This document shows, in pieces, positions 1 through 10,752 of a stretch of 64,000 bases of DNA; within the stretch, counting starts at the first letter, position 1; every line of letters begins with the position of its first letter. A model generated the notes under the pieces. That model did not search any database, was not told the DNA's origin, and saw only the letters and a list, made by a program, of their open reading frames with translations. The position numbers and the translations under genes are program-made. Origin of the DNA: Letharia columbiana (Eukaryota; Ascomycota; Lecanoromycetes; Lecanorales; Parmeliaceae). Location of the stretch: assembly GCF_014066305.1 (NCBI RefSeq), contig NW_023501057.1, positions 682,001 through 746,000 on the forward strand. The letters are read 5' to 3'.

Positions 1-917
1 GCTTTTGCAGGATCAAGTCATTCAGGAGTCATGGTGCAGAGCGCAAGAATGCCAACGATATGGCTATTGGGGAAAAACGAATCAGAAGACTGAAGCAGCA
101 ATTAGCGCAATCGCAGACACGCCAGACACCAAAAGACAAGAGACTTGGCAGGGATAAAAGCAAGACGCTGAGACCCTCAGGAGCACGAAGAAATCATGAG
201 GATGGCATACTTTGTAAGATCAAGATCTTGCAACAGAACTGCACTTCAACCCCGCCGTACACACTCCTCGACCAACAAGGAAAGAAACAGCAAGACTGTG
301 ACTGGCCCCCGTTAGGGCACAAGGACAAACCTCCAGAATCGCCTGAGACTGGGCCGGCGTCCTCATCTTCGGCTTCACGAAGCGCGTTGATGCCGATAAC
401 CTCGAGACCAAAACACTCGATGTTGTCGTCACAGCCGACTCAGCTTCCTACTCCACCAAGGTATGATGAGTCGCAGCAAAGGACGTCGACACGAGATCTT
501 CCAGAAGGGACCAGGAACAGATCAACAAGGCCCGGGGGAGTCAAAATTGCTTTGTTTTACATACGTCCAGTCGGTTTCAAACACGTAACCCAGATTGACC
601 ATTACATAACAGTATACCTTTTCGAGCGCACATCTTGTGATCTTACCAGGAAAATCGCGGAAGCAGTCTCGATTGATCCCGGGGAGGTGGGGCAGACAAC
701 ATGGTCTACTGTCGAAGGTCTGACCATCCTAGTCGACGCCGACGTAGTCGCAAATATGATGGAGGGCCAGGAAATGCAGATCGAAGCGAAAAGCATCGCA
801 ACCAGGTCCGATTCTGGAAGACAGTTGAGCTGTGACTCTGCAGATGAGGTATATTCTTGTGAGCATGGAGTCAGGCAATGTACTCGAGAGCTACTTGAAT
901 TCAACCTCGTGTTTTGA
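1..917 (+). CDS. CP2/Grainyhead-like transcription factor, C-terminal fragment (5' end outside window)
   Basis: The reading frame is already open at base 3, so the gene begins left of the window. The first residues (FCRIKSF..HGAERKNAND) match the end of the CP2/Grainyhead DNA-binding region as I know it, followed by a basic helix (KRIRRLKQQLAQ). A long Ser/Pro/Gln-rich linker leads to a C-terminal fold from about base 540 (ALFYIRPVG..VYLFERTSCDLTRKIAEAVSIDP..), which resembles the ubiquitin-like dimerisation domain of fungal CP2 proteins, and the protein ends ELLEFNLVF. The expected role is nuclear gene regulation. The linker and the C-terminal domain look divergent, so this may be a paralogue, and an unrecognised intron in the linker cannot be excluded. 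Family assignment is from memory of motifs, not a search. Confidence 0.6.
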   Translation, partial: FCRIKSFRSHGAERKNANDMAIGEKRIRRLKQQLAQSQTRQTPKDKRLGRDKSKTLRPSGARRNHEDGILCKIKILQQNCTSTPPYTLLDQQGKKQQDCDWPPLGHKDKPPESPETGPASSSSASRSALMPITSRPKHSMLSSQPTQLPTPPRYDESQQRTSTRDLPEGTRNRSTRPGGVKIALFYIRPVGFKHVTQIDHYITVYLFERTSCDLTRKIAEAVSIDPGEVGQTTWSTVEGLTILVDADVVANMMEGQEMQIEAKSIATRSDSGRQLSCDSADEVYSCEHGVRQCTRELLEFNLVF

Positions 918-1348
918 TGATCTCATGCGACCGAGCACATTCAACGACAGGGATAGAGATTGAGAGGGACGATCATACCTGTAATTTTAGGATGGCACAA
1001 ACGTGCACTTGGACATTGATTGTTTCAAAAAATGGGGTGGAATAGGTGAGAACATAAAGACGTCCAAAGTTCACATTCGCGGTAAGGAAAATATCCCCAA
1101 TATCATACCCTAAAGTAGAAATCTTGGCACATTTCATCACGGTGCATCACTTGTTGTGGACAGAGAGAATGCTGGATCTGCATTTTCTTCGAGACCAGAG
1201 CGAGGAAGGGAAAAAGTACGTGGAAAGTGCCATGTACGTTGCAAAAATCCAAGGGCTTTGGTACTTAGAAGGACTCTTCGAGCAGCACGATGCCAGGCCC
1301 TCGTTGCAAAGAACGAGCTCGTCCGCCTCCTGAATAAAAGTCCATGAC
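918..1348. other. Intergenic gap, convergent 3' ends
   Basis: This stretch lies between the CP2-like stop and the aquaporin stop. Short open frames on both strands show no recognisable protein and overlap each other. I see no repeat or RNA gene here; it is probably two 3' UTRs. Confidence 0.5.
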
Positions 1349-2330
1349 TCATTCACCCTGCTCAGGGTCGACTTCCGATGGATGTGAGGCATCTTGGCCC
1401 GGATTCGCCTCCTCGTAATTGTAGTGCTTTGCAAATCTATAGTATCCTGCAGCAAGGATGGCACCGAAGGCTGGTCCAAGCCAGTATATCCAGTGATATC
1501 CCGGGAAGTTGCGATTTACTGCGCAGGGGCCAAATGATCGGGTGGGGTTTAGGGATCCGCCGGTAAAGTATACCCCTACAAAGGCACCATTAGTGACGAG
1601 AAGGCGGAGATTGCTGAGAGGGGTGGGCAGGGTGAGAACAAGCCCGTAAGTTCAGCAACGAAAAGCGCTAGCCCAATGGCCACTGGCGCCAAGAATGTTG
1701 CCTTGCTCTTCTCTGCCGCCAAGAACAAAACGGTCAAGACCAGTTCTGCGGTCAGGAACATCTCGATGAAGAGGCCTTGAGCTATGGAGGTGCTGTGGCT
1801 AAGGGTCGTGTTCACTGCTAGTGGGCCTGGAAACATGCAGGAGACGAGTCCAGCTGCAACAAGACCGCCGAGCATCTGGGCTGGGACGAGTAGGAGTCCA
1901 CGGGTCCAAGGGAGGGTATTGGATATCATCATTCCGAGCGTTACCTGTATACGCTTCTCAGAATGTGTTGTAAGGGGCCACGATTAAGCAAGTGAATATT
2001 TACAGCAGGGTTGAACAGTCCGCCGCTGATCCTGTAGAACACCCACGTAGTGACAGCGAGGGAAAAACCGAATGAAAGGCTAATAAAGAGCAGCTGTTGC
2101 AGATCCGGCGCCGAAGCAGGAGTCAGAGTGTTGGCGATTTGAGTACCACCGAAGCCAAAAAAGAGGAACATAGTGGTGCCAACGAATTCTCCAGACATGG
2201 CGACGAGGTGTCCACGCACAGTCCTGGAGAGAGCGCCATTTTGTTTGCGCCTGCCGTTCTCATTGCCTTGGACTGGAGCTGGGTGGTGTTGAGAAGGCTC
2301 ACCCCGTTGATGGTTGAAGAATTTTTGCAT
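1349..2330 (-). CDS. Aquaporin (MIP family water channel)
   Basis: Three exons, 2330-2004, 1944-1644 and 1575-1349, give 284 residues. The first pore half carries the NPA box (GGLFNPAVTLGM) and the second carries SLNPTRSFGP, so the second box reads NPT rather than NPA while the pore arginine and the GP typical of orthodox aquaporins are kept. Six hydrophobic segments fit a MIP channel moving water across a membrane. The first intron (1945-2003) is GT-AG and splits the NPA box codon-exactly. The second (1576-1643) fits the protein only with a GC donor (GG|GCTTGT), because every GT nearby breaks the frame; it has a CTAAT branch point. The start is the first ATG before the conserved GEFVGTTMFLFFGFG helix. 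Whether glycerol also passes cannot be told. Confidence 0.88.
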
Positions 2331-3469
2331 GCTAACGTAAAAACGAGCAAGGTTGGAGGCTGTGGGGAAGGGTTTTGAAAGAATAGCAGAGGCGTGTAGT
2401 GCGTCAGGGATGGTGGCCTACATATTATGTGGACAATGGATGTCATCATTCGGCGAAGCCATAGATACCGTATGTGATATAATGATTCACCAAGATTTGG
2501 TCTAGATTGACGGAAGCTGAAAGACTGGTGCTTGAATGACTGGCTATTGGGGGTTGATCGATCGATCGATTGTCGCACATCGCTCCGGATTCGAGAAGGG
2601 AGGGAGGGTGCAAAAAGAAAATTGGGAAAAAAAGGAAAAGACAAAAAATTAGCACGTACGGTACGTTGATTTCCATGGCTAGTTTCCTCTGGACAGACTA
2701 GTAGTAACGTTGAGAGTGCTTGTCTCAGGTTCGGTCACTATATGGAATAATTATGGATGTATTTTAAGCATGAGGTCTGACTGTAGTCTTGAGAATCAGA
2801 TCCTGATTCCACGAATCATGTCATCACGTCACAAAGATTTGATTCCTCAAAGTAAATTGAAATTTTACGCTCCTATGTTTTCATGAAACACTGATAAGTC
2901 ACTGTTTATTAATATAATAGACAAGTCACTTGCAGTTGAGTTGTTGTGATTGTAGTATCCAGCAGCGGTCGAGACCTACGTCAGGAATACGGTAATGAAA
3001 GAGCCGGGCATTCTTGGATGATGGTGCACCGCACAAAGTCATTCAGAGGGAGGGGAAGCACGAGTCTCTTCCTTTAGACAATGACTGGCTTAACATTCTG
3101 ACGTATATTCATTGGAAGTGCGGAGAAATTCAGCCTGAAAATGATTCTATTTCATCCTTTCTACAGATCAATACTGGTCTTGTACATCTTGTTGAGATGG
3201 GTTTCGAAGGCCATTAGAGTATGGTGAATTGGTGATTGGAAACCCTAAAGTACAGAGCGCCTTGACTGCCTAGATAGTAGCGCGCCAAGTGGTCTTGGCA
3301 TAATACGCGCAGACTTTCCAAGCTCACAGAGCTCCCATACAACAACAGTACACTCTTCATTTTGCCTTCTCACACCCATACATACCAGAAGTCTCCATTT
3401 CGTTAGATCATCCATCTCAACCCTGGTAAATTGCATCCCACCCTCCGTCACAATAGCCAGGTCCTTAAG
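2331..3469. other. Intergenic gap, divergent promoter region
   Basis: This is the shared upstream region of the aquaporin (left) and proteasome beta-7 (right). It contains a short run of GATC units near 2555-2571 and A-rich tracts near 2620-2650. Open frames here (for example 2123-2644 minus) overlap the aquaporin exon in another frame and look like chance. I found no proteasome-type promoter box. Confidence 0.5.
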
Positions 3470-4381
3470 ATGAACCACCTTCCCCAGGCATGGGGCCGTG
3501 TAAGTCGATAGCTGGCTGATCCTGCCACGAGCTATAGCTGATACATAGTCCATGTTGCAGCCACGCGATGATGTCTATGGACCATACGATGCTTCATATC
3601 TCCAATCTAGTCACCCTCAGACCCACACTCAGCAGCCCATAGTCACAGGAACATCGGTCCTCGCGGTCAAGTTTAAGGATGGGGTCGTCATCGCTGCAGA
3701 TAACTTAGGTAGCACCGCTTCCTCTGGCGAAACACCATGATCTGGCTAACGCCTCTTGCTTCTCCCACAGCTTCCTACGGTTCTCTCGCCCGTTTTACAG
3801 ACGTAAAACGCCTCCGGCCCTTCAACTCCCGCGCAATTGTCGGCATCGGTGGCGACGTCTCAGATATGCAATACCTCGACCGGCTCCTCAACTCCCTCGA
3901 CGTCACCGAGAATTACTCTTCAGAAGGGCATGGCCTTAACGCCAGAAATCTACACACCTACCTCTCAAAAGTCATGTACAAGCGCCGCTCCGACGTCAAC
4001 CCACTGTGGAATCAGATGCTGGTAGCCGGACTCGATGGGGATGATAAGCCATTTCTGAGCAGCGTAGATCTATTGGGCACAACATTCAGTAGCCCTACGC
4101 TGGCAACAGGATTCGGAGCACATTTAGCACAGCCATTGTTGAGAAAAGTGGCGGATGACGAGAGCCAGGTCTCGGACGTGACAAGGGAGAAGGCTGTAGA
4201 TGCGGTGAAAGAGTGTATGAAGGTGCTATTCTACAGAGATGCAAGGAGTCTGGATAAGTACTCGATCGCAGTGGTCACGAAGGAGGGCGGTGTGGAGTTG
4301 AAGGAAGATGAACAGCTGGAGAACCAGAGTTGGGCGTTCGCCGAGACCATCCGTGGTTATGGCCGAACGCAGGAGGTTTAA
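3470..4381 (+). CDS. pre4: Proteasome core subunit beta type 7 (Pre4/PSMB4 family)
   Basis: Exons 3470-3499, 3561-3708 and 3771-4381 give 262 residues. The short first exon encodes [10 protein letters not shown] and joins to [10 protein letters not shown], the known fungal N-terminus of this subunit. The proteasome fold then starts at [19 protein letters not shown] and continues through [21 protein letters not shown] and [12 protein letters not shown]. Subunit beta-7 is a structural, non-proteolytic member of the 20S core in its family. Both introns are GT-AG (61 and 62 nt) with a CTAAC branch point in the second. A second non-catalytic beta subunit lies at the other end of the window (63276). 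Confidence 0.92.
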
Positions 4382-4517
4382 ATGACGAGTTGACTAGCAC
4401 TGATCGATAGAGCGGCATGATATCCTTTGCTCACCCCCAGCTTCACTTGTATCATCGCACCGCTACCCCGCCACGAAATGCCTTCGAACGCCCTCGTGCC
4501 AACTGCCAATTGAGAGA

Positions 4518-5431
4518 TCAAAACTCAAGGACTTCCTCCAGCAAGTCCATCCCCAAGCCGCTATTACCCTCATCGAAAACCGACCACTCCTCTGCCGGAT
4601 AGTCATCCACTCGATCTTGCACAACAGGCGCAAATTCTGGCTCTCGGTTTTCCTTGTCACTGTCCTCATCTGCAAACGGATCATCCTGTTCAACTTGTCC
4701 CGTTGGTCTCTCATCTTGCCCTCCCTCCTCCGCTTGTTGCTCGTTTAGTTCTTCATCCGCACTTTCTTCGCTCAAGTCCTGTTGGCCTACTCCAGCTGCG
4801 TCTGCGCAGTCTCCTTCCGCTTCGACCTCGACCTCTTTGCCTGGCCGGTCGTTTGACACGCACCCACTTAAAACTTGGTCATCCCCGCCAATTTCCGGTG
4901 CAGACTGAGTGGTGTCCTCCACTGCCTTCGATGTCCTCTTCTTAGCCGCCCCACGCAAGGCCTTCTTCTCCGCGCTCTTTCCTTCCCTCTCCGCTCGTTT
5001 TAGCCCCCTCTCCTCTCTTATCCTCCTCTCCAATCCAGGCTCGTTGTTCCAACCATTTCCATACCGCTTCCTCCTCTCGTCCTTCTCGCTATTCTGAGGC
5101 CATTGCGCATAGAGCGTCGATCCTTCCCCAACTTTGCAGCTGGAGAGTACTGCATCCATCGCTAAAAGTTTGGTCCGATACCTCAATCTGATGCCACAGA
5201 ACGGAAGGTCACTCCGCAGGATACGAACTCCACTGGCCCGCCAGATGGACTCAAGATGGGCATCGACTGTCGCTTTGACTGCTGCGACCGTGGTATTGTC
5301 GAGATCGAGGTCCAGAGTTACGGTGTCTCCTGCTGGTAATTGGACGACTGAGGTGCGTTAGTGCTCTACCTTTGGGGGAAATAAAAGACGGGCGTCGACT
5401 GTGGAGCGGGTGACGTACAGAACTGGGTCAT
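4518..5431 (-). CDS. Ubiquitin-fold (beta-grasp) protein with acidic disordered tail
   Basis: A 13-nt first exon (5431-5419, MTQF) joins exon 5347-4518, giving 280 residues. Residues 1-90 read like a ubiquitin-like fold: a first strand FVQLPAGDTVTLDLDLD, a helix TTVAAVKATVDAHLESIW, then LRYRTKLLAM and a final strand GSTLYAQWP. No di-glycine follows the fold. A basic helix (about 95-140, RKRYGNGW..RAEREGKSAEKK) and a long Asp/Glu-rich tail complete it. The N-terminus recalls the ubiquitin-like domain of Sde2-type splicing factors, but the GGKGG processing site of that family is absent, so I leave the function open. The intron 5348-5418 is GT-AG. It lies downstream of, and on the same strand as, the FAH-family gene. 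Confidence 0.7.
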
Positions 5432-5717
5432 ACTTAGAGGGACAGCTTGTACCGAAGCGCAATGGAGATTATCCGACGGCAGTCAAAATGTGGCCAGGTA
5501 GACTTTTGGAGAGCTTTGCTGTATGGAAGTATGGAGCAAGAAAAGAACATTGAAAAGCCGATTCTAAGGGGCATTCAATGAGCTATGCTCGGGCAGGCGT
5601 TGTGTTGAAGGGATGCACTTCTACGTGTGGCGAGGTGATGTGTGTTGAGCTGCGTGCCGGTAGGACAGACCTAAAATCTACGATGTTTCTGTACGATGCA
5701 GACAAGACTCAGCAACT

Positions 5718-6691
5718 TTACAGTTTTGGCCTGCTTTTGATATGTTCAATTTTGTTCACGCAAGTCCCAATGCCTTCCAGGCTGACTTCAACAACATCCC
5801 CGTCCTTAAGCCACAACTGCGGCTCCCTGCCCATGCCTACGCCTTGAGGTCTAATCACAAAATCAGCTATTTTCGAAGTCCAAACAGGCACGAGCACTTA
5901 CGTTCCAGTGAAAATCAAATCCCCAGGAAGAAGAGTCGTCCCTTGACTTAAGAAGCTAATTGTCTTTGCCACCCCAAAAATCATATCCTTGGTGCTGCTG
6001 TCCTGGACGGTCTTGCCATTAACCTTTGTCGAGATCCGGAGGGCTTGAGGATCTTTGATCAAAGCACTCGACACAATGCCTGGCCCATACGGAGCCCATC
6101 CATCGAAGCCTTTGCCCAATGCCCACTGGCCGCCTCCTCTTTTCAGTTGCCATTCGCGATGTGATACATCGTCACCGACTGCATATCCCATGACATAGTC
6201 GAGAGCTTTAGATTCCGGGACTTCCCTCGCCTCTTTGCCAATAACGGCGACGAGCTCGCATTCGTAATCTAACCCGTCCACTTCTTGGGCCATGGTAGGG
6301 ATAGGAACATTATCGAAGGGCCCGCCGAGCGAAGTAATTGGTTTGTAGAATAGCACGGGGTACTTCGGCAGCGGCATGCTTGATTCTTTGGCGTGTTGCT
6401 CGTAATTGAGGCCGAGGCAGCGGACGGTTCTGACGTCTTCGCTGGCAAGAGGAGCAAGGAGAAGGCGTACATCCTGATCGGATTTCAGCGAGTGGGATGA
6501 TACGACCGTGGGAGGGAAGCACGTACGGCGATTTGCTCCGTCACATCGTGTTTTCCGAACACGTCTCCCTTGATCACGCGAGCTTGCTTCGTTTTGCCTA
6601 AATCGCTGACGCCCTGTGGTAAGATAGCATCCCCATAGTATGTTCTGCCGTCCTTGGCGAGGAATCGGACCAGACGTGAGAAAGGAGGCAT
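5718..6691 (-). CDS. Fumarylacetoacetate hydrolase (FAH) family protein
   Basis: Exons 6691-6527, 6473-5902 and 5850-5718 give 289 residues, the usual size for small FAH-domain enzymes. Conserved stretches are GLNYEQHAKES, YKPITSLGGP, the metal-ligand region LDYECELVAVIGKEA, VGDDVSHREWQ, GFDGWAPYGP and the closing GDLIFTGTPQGVGMG and LKDGDVVEVSLEGIG. The second intron splits the GTP codon of that last motif and restores it exactly. Family members act as hydrolases or decarboxylases on diketo acids with Mg2+; the substrate here cannot be read from sequence. No targeting peptide is evident. Introns are 53 and 51 nt GT-AG. Confidence 0.88.
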
Positions 6692-7610
6692 AGCACGAAT
6701 TAGATGACTCAAAGCAGTCCAGCGACAGAACGGAGCGTTTCTAAAACTCCAATTGAAGCTCAAGTGGCAGATTGTAGAATAATTCAGGTGCATTGACCGT
6801 GCCGCTCGTGTCTGCCATTGCATCATTTTGGAGCGGGCCTTGTAAACGCCGTTCTTTGAGTAATCCCCGGCAGCGGCATTCTGTTGCGGCTTCTTGCCGT
6901 GGTAAACTCTCCCCCCTGAGCACTCGTTATTCCGTGATATGAGGCTCTCGGGATTGCAGAGAGGGGTTTTGTCACTCTACCGCCAGTGCTGTACGTTATA
7001 ATTTCCGAGGCAATTCTTCCCCATAGTCGTCAAACATGTCTCTAGTTCTCTGTTCCTGAGACGTGTCTCGCGACTCAAAATTCCTCCCAAAAGAGTAATG
7101 CTGACTGCCGAAATCATCAAGTGAGAGAGATAGAGAAGAAGCCAGCGGTTCGTTGATTAAACTTATAAAGTCTGTCATCAAAACGAAGAACATATCTAAC
7201 CCGTCTTAGGACGTGAGAGAAAACTTCAAGGGCTTTGCAAGGTAGGTGCCATTTCAGAAATCATCTGACCAGCTCGGAATTACAAGTTAACATCATCATA
7301 GGACCGAGTTCGAAAGGAGCATTGGGCTGGACAAGAAAGACTTCGCTGCAATTGAGTATCTCCTACGAAAAGGCCAGAGGCAGCTGGAAATCTATTCCTC
7401 TCCTGGAATCAGGAATATAATAAGATGATGCCAATCAGGTTGGTCACAAGTTGCAACTTCGGATATTTCTGTGCTAAGATGACGGTATCTCAGCTCTTGC
7501 ATTCATAATCATCGTATCAGGTGGAAATAGCAGTCATAAGATATAGCACCCCAAGTATCCCTACAGCGCCACCAACGCCATCGCTAAAATTCAAGAAGCT
7601 CAGACGGCAC
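6692..7610. other. Intergenic gap holding an intron-like element
   Basis: Between the FAH-family start and the lipase stop there is no convincing gene. It contains the intron-shaped sequence at 6991-7121, described separately. A 61-codon open frame at 7235-7420 has no recognisable features. Confidence 0.5.
6991..7121 (+). mobile_element. Introner-like element outside any recognised gene
   Basis: This 131-nt segment starts GTACGT and ends AAG. It carries the palindrome GAGACGTGTCTC and, near its 3' end, AGAGTAATGCTGACTGCCGA, close to the branch-point region of the MFS intron at 32859-33006 (AATAAGTAATGCTAACTCCG); the preceding GACTCAAAATTC also matches GACTCGAAAATC there. No open frame flanks it convincingly on the plus strand. 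It could mark an unrecognised spliced transcript, a UTR intron, or a dead copy. Confidence 0.5.
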
Positions 7611-8883
7611 TCAAAGCTCTCCTCCCTCACCATGAGGATACTCTCGATACCGATCACTGGGATCTCCGCCAGGTATGCAAAGCCCGAGCCTCCAGAAGTA
7701 GTCTCGATGAGCAAAGAACAATTGCCATATGCGAAAGCGTGGCGGTACTGTTAAAAGACCCTTCGTGTCCTTCCACCAGTCCTTGAACCCTTCTATATCG
7801 GCGCCTTGTTCAATGCTTGGCATATTCGGACCGCTCTGACCTTCGTCGTGGACTTCCGCACCGGCTATACAATTTGGATCTTCGTCACCCTCACAGTATC
7901 TCAGGTCCTTGGCCTCCGGAGATAGCTCCGGCTTCGAAATGTAGACTTCTCCAGCGTGCATTTGATAGCCCCATTCTGTTAAAGGAAGCAACGGCACCGG
8001 GTCATCACAATGTGTTACTCGTCTGTACCTGCCAGTGATGTCTGTGTGACCATGATCCGAGAAAGACTTGTCGATGTATTGCATCAGTCCTTGGTTCCCA
8101 ATTCTTGGCTCACCAAAGGTTGTTACTTGGGGGTTCCAACCCCGAGACTCCAAGTCAAGAGACGCAAGAGCTGCCACCGCCCCGCCGAGAGAATGTCCTA
8201 CCAAGGTTACCTGGTAGTCCGGATATTTCTGAACGAGTTCATCGAGATGGGGTAGGATATGAGGTCGAGTATGCCTCCATGAGGTCATGAACCCTGCGTG
8301 GACAGTGCAATTGGTACATTCTGCCCTTTGCGGATTTATTGCTCGTTTCCGCAAGCTTCTGGCATGCTTGCCCTCAGCCTCGTCCTCGTCACCTGGATAA
8401 GGCATATACTCCTGTGGAACCGTTGACAAGTCGATGATGGTATTCGCTACTGAATAAGTTCCGCGGAACGCCACAATAATCCTTGGAGGCGATGGAGGAT
8501 GAGAAAGGACAATGTATCCACAGCTGTCCGACATGAAGGGGCCTGTATTCCATGTCTACTCATAACCATAAACCTAGGCGCAGGCCGAAGAGCAGAAGTC
8601 GGACGCTTACCGTTATCAACTCGAAGCTGGGGAAATCCTGGCATCGGCTCGCGCATAGGAAAGGCTTTTGAATGCCTATCCCTGTCACTCCGACACAATA
8701 AGAAATATCGACTATGCGTGATAGCTCTTCCAGGTCATTGAAAAGCTCTATGGATATGTTGGGCTTCGAGATTGCTGGTAGGTCCTCCACCAAGGGTGAT
8801 TGCAAGGAAGGGACCCCAAATGCTGGAGAGAGGGATGAGAAATAGCATAACAATAGGACGAGCCTCAGAAAGCGAGACATCAT
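7611..8883 (-). CDS. Secreted class 3 (triacylglycerol-type) lipase
   Basis: Exons 8883-8611 and 8555-7611 give 405 residues. A signal peptide covers about residues 1-23 (MMSRFLRLVLLLCYFSSLSP..). Splicing joins FELIT to TWNTGPFMSDSCGY; the acceptor at 8556 was chosen because the other nearby AG breaks the frame. The lid/oxyanion region IIVAFRGTYS, the nucleophile elbow VTLVGHSLGGAVAALASLDL, CDDPVPLLP (candidate Asp) and AHRDYFW (candidate His) fit the alpha/beta-hydrolase lipase_3 family. Four Cys near CTNCTVH and a Cys late in the protein suggest disulfides. It is expected to hydrolyse acyl esters outside the cell. Two adjacent ATGs begin the frame; I used the first. Confidence 0.9.
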
Positions 8884-9192
8884 GTTCGAGTTGGTCGAGG
8901 AAGGAAAGTGAATGAAGGAGGCGTTGCGAAAACGTCACGGTTCAGGTTGCCAAGACCTGGGGTAGCGCCTGGATCTTGCCCGAAAAAGGTATAGTTAGTG
9001 CTCTTGTGGACTTCGCCCTACCTTACCTTTCCCATAACGCTATCCGGCGTGCTCGTCCTACATGGAGGTATCAAAGGTTTATGAACGCATTACGGGTTAA
9101 TAGGTATGAGTGCAATAGAGTCTTATCAAACCAATCCATCACCAAGAACGCCTGCGCCAAATGTCAAGCCTTACAACTCAGGTCGTCAACAA
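8884..9192. other. Short intergenic gap
   Basis: This is the upstream region of the lipase and the 3' flank of the J-domain gene. I see nothing beyond ordinary promoter-like sequence. Confidence 0.4.
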
Positions 9193-10103
9193 TTACGACC
9201 CGACCGCATGAGCGAACACCTTCGCAGCTAATTCGCTGAGCAATTTAGCCTTGTCGCCTTGGGGTAGCTCCTACAACCTCGTCAGAAAAGCCCACTCCTT
9301 GCTCCATCGAGGAACAAGGAAAAGCGCAATCCACTCACCTGGAACACGCTGTAGACGCTCTTCCCTCTTGCATCTCTCACTGCTCCTAACCTGTTCCCCG
9401 CCACTGCTCCTGCGATAGCCCCTGGGAAGTTTGCAACGATGAAGCCCATAGCTCCACCACTAAGACCTCCTACCATGCTCCAAAACTTGTTGGTAGGCTT
9501 CGCTTCCTTGCCTTCTGCCATCCCTTCCTCTCTCAACATCTCCTCAAAAATACCTCCGAACTGTTCATTGCTGAAGTGTTCTTCTTCTTGTGTATTTTTC
9601 GCACCGAAACCAAACGCAGACCAGGGGAAGCCACCAGAGCCACCAGATGGCTTTTCTTGGCGAGGTATGTCTTCAGTGTCAGGATCGCTGTCTTCGCCAC
9701 CAGTGGGAAAACCGTGGTAAGAGCGGGCTGAGTCGTAGTCGCGGCGACGAGTAGGGTCTGAAAGTGTGTAGTATGCATCATTGATTTGCTGGAATTTCTT
9801 GGTGCGGGCCGGGCGTTCAGAGGAGTCAGAGGGGACACGGTCGGGGTGCGATTTCAAGGCTTGTCTTGACGAGACGGTTAGTCCGCAACACTAACAGCAT
9901 GGATACGTGGACATACTTCTTGTAGCCATCTCGGATTTGCTGTTGGGTAGCTTGGGGTGGTATGTCGAGGATCACATCTGTACTTGTTAGAACTGCGAGG
10001 GGCAATACGTGGTCCGGTCGTACAGTAGTCTGGAGGCGCGTCTGGAACAAGATTAGCAGGCTATTCACGAATCAGGACCATGAGAATGGCACTTACTGGA
10101 CAT
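9193..10103 (-). CDS. J-domain (DnaJ-like) co-chaperone
   Basis: Five exons, 10103-10097, 10041-10024, 9977-9917, 9864-9339 and 9270-9193, give 229 residues. Splicing rebuilds a full J domain at about residues 7-75: PPDYYVILDIPPQAT, then QIRDGYKKQALKSHPDRV with the HPD triad, then FQQINDAYYTLSDPTRRRDYD. The middle is acidic and Gly/Ser-rich. Residues 150-200 contain a glycine-rich hydrophobic stretch (GGLSGGAMGFIVANFPGAIA) that may insert in or touch a membrane. The family stimulates Hsp70 ATPase. The first two exons are only 7 and 18 nt, and the intron at 9978-10023 was fixed by the DYY motif; an alternative donor gives a poorer J domain. Confidence 0.85.
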
Positions 10104-10752
10104 CTCTTTGAGAACGGCTGCTCAAGGCGTGATGCCTGTTATTGCACGTCAAAGGCAAGCTGAGAGCTTTGGACAAAAAAGGCTGCCTAGGACGTAGGGG
10201 AGGACAGAAGAGTTCGAGGCGCGCGACCAGAGGTGGGGTCCAATTTTGAATGAATACTCGTAGTCTCAACGGATACGTGTACACAATTCAAACGAACATG
10301 GAAGCCTAAGTGCACATGCCACATGGAAAGCAACCTGAATGACGTATCGTTAGCGTTATGCCAAGCAAATGGAAAGCTCCGAACTCGAAGGTCTCGCCTC
10401 GCCTACGGTACTGTACCTATAGGTACAAGTGTAGGGAACTAAGCCTTACAGCCAGCCCGTATGCAAATTCGGATTGACGAAGCCGAGATGATTTTGAGAT
10501 CATAGGGTATCTTGGTGTACGAGTGGCTGTTTGTTGTTCTTTGCATTCATCAGGGACTCTGATTGTATGCAAAAATATCAACATCGCTCCTGGGGAGCGA
10601 ATTGAACTCTGGGGAAATCCCTAGCTAGTCTTGGCAGGGCGCCTTGGCTTTCAGCGGCCCATCAGCCCCAACCTCTCTCTTGAAACTTGGAGCTTCGTAG
10701 CTTTTCTGAAGACTTTTGATTCTACCCAGCTCCATCTCACTATCGACCAGCA
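10104..10752. other. Intergenic gap, divergent promoter region
   Basis: This region is upstream of the J-domain gene and of the small membrane protein gene at 10753. I see no RNA gene or repeat beyond short AT stretches. Confidence 0.4.

Noticed and set aside
2123..2644. Minus-strand frame of 173 codons
   Set aside because: It overlaps the aquaporin first exon out of frame and lacks any family feature.
9978..10023. Alternative donor for the second J-protein intron, giving a longer exon 2
   Set aside because: It yields CTTGPH before VILDIPP and destroys the DYY start of the J domain, whereas the chosen donor gives PPDYYVILDIPP.
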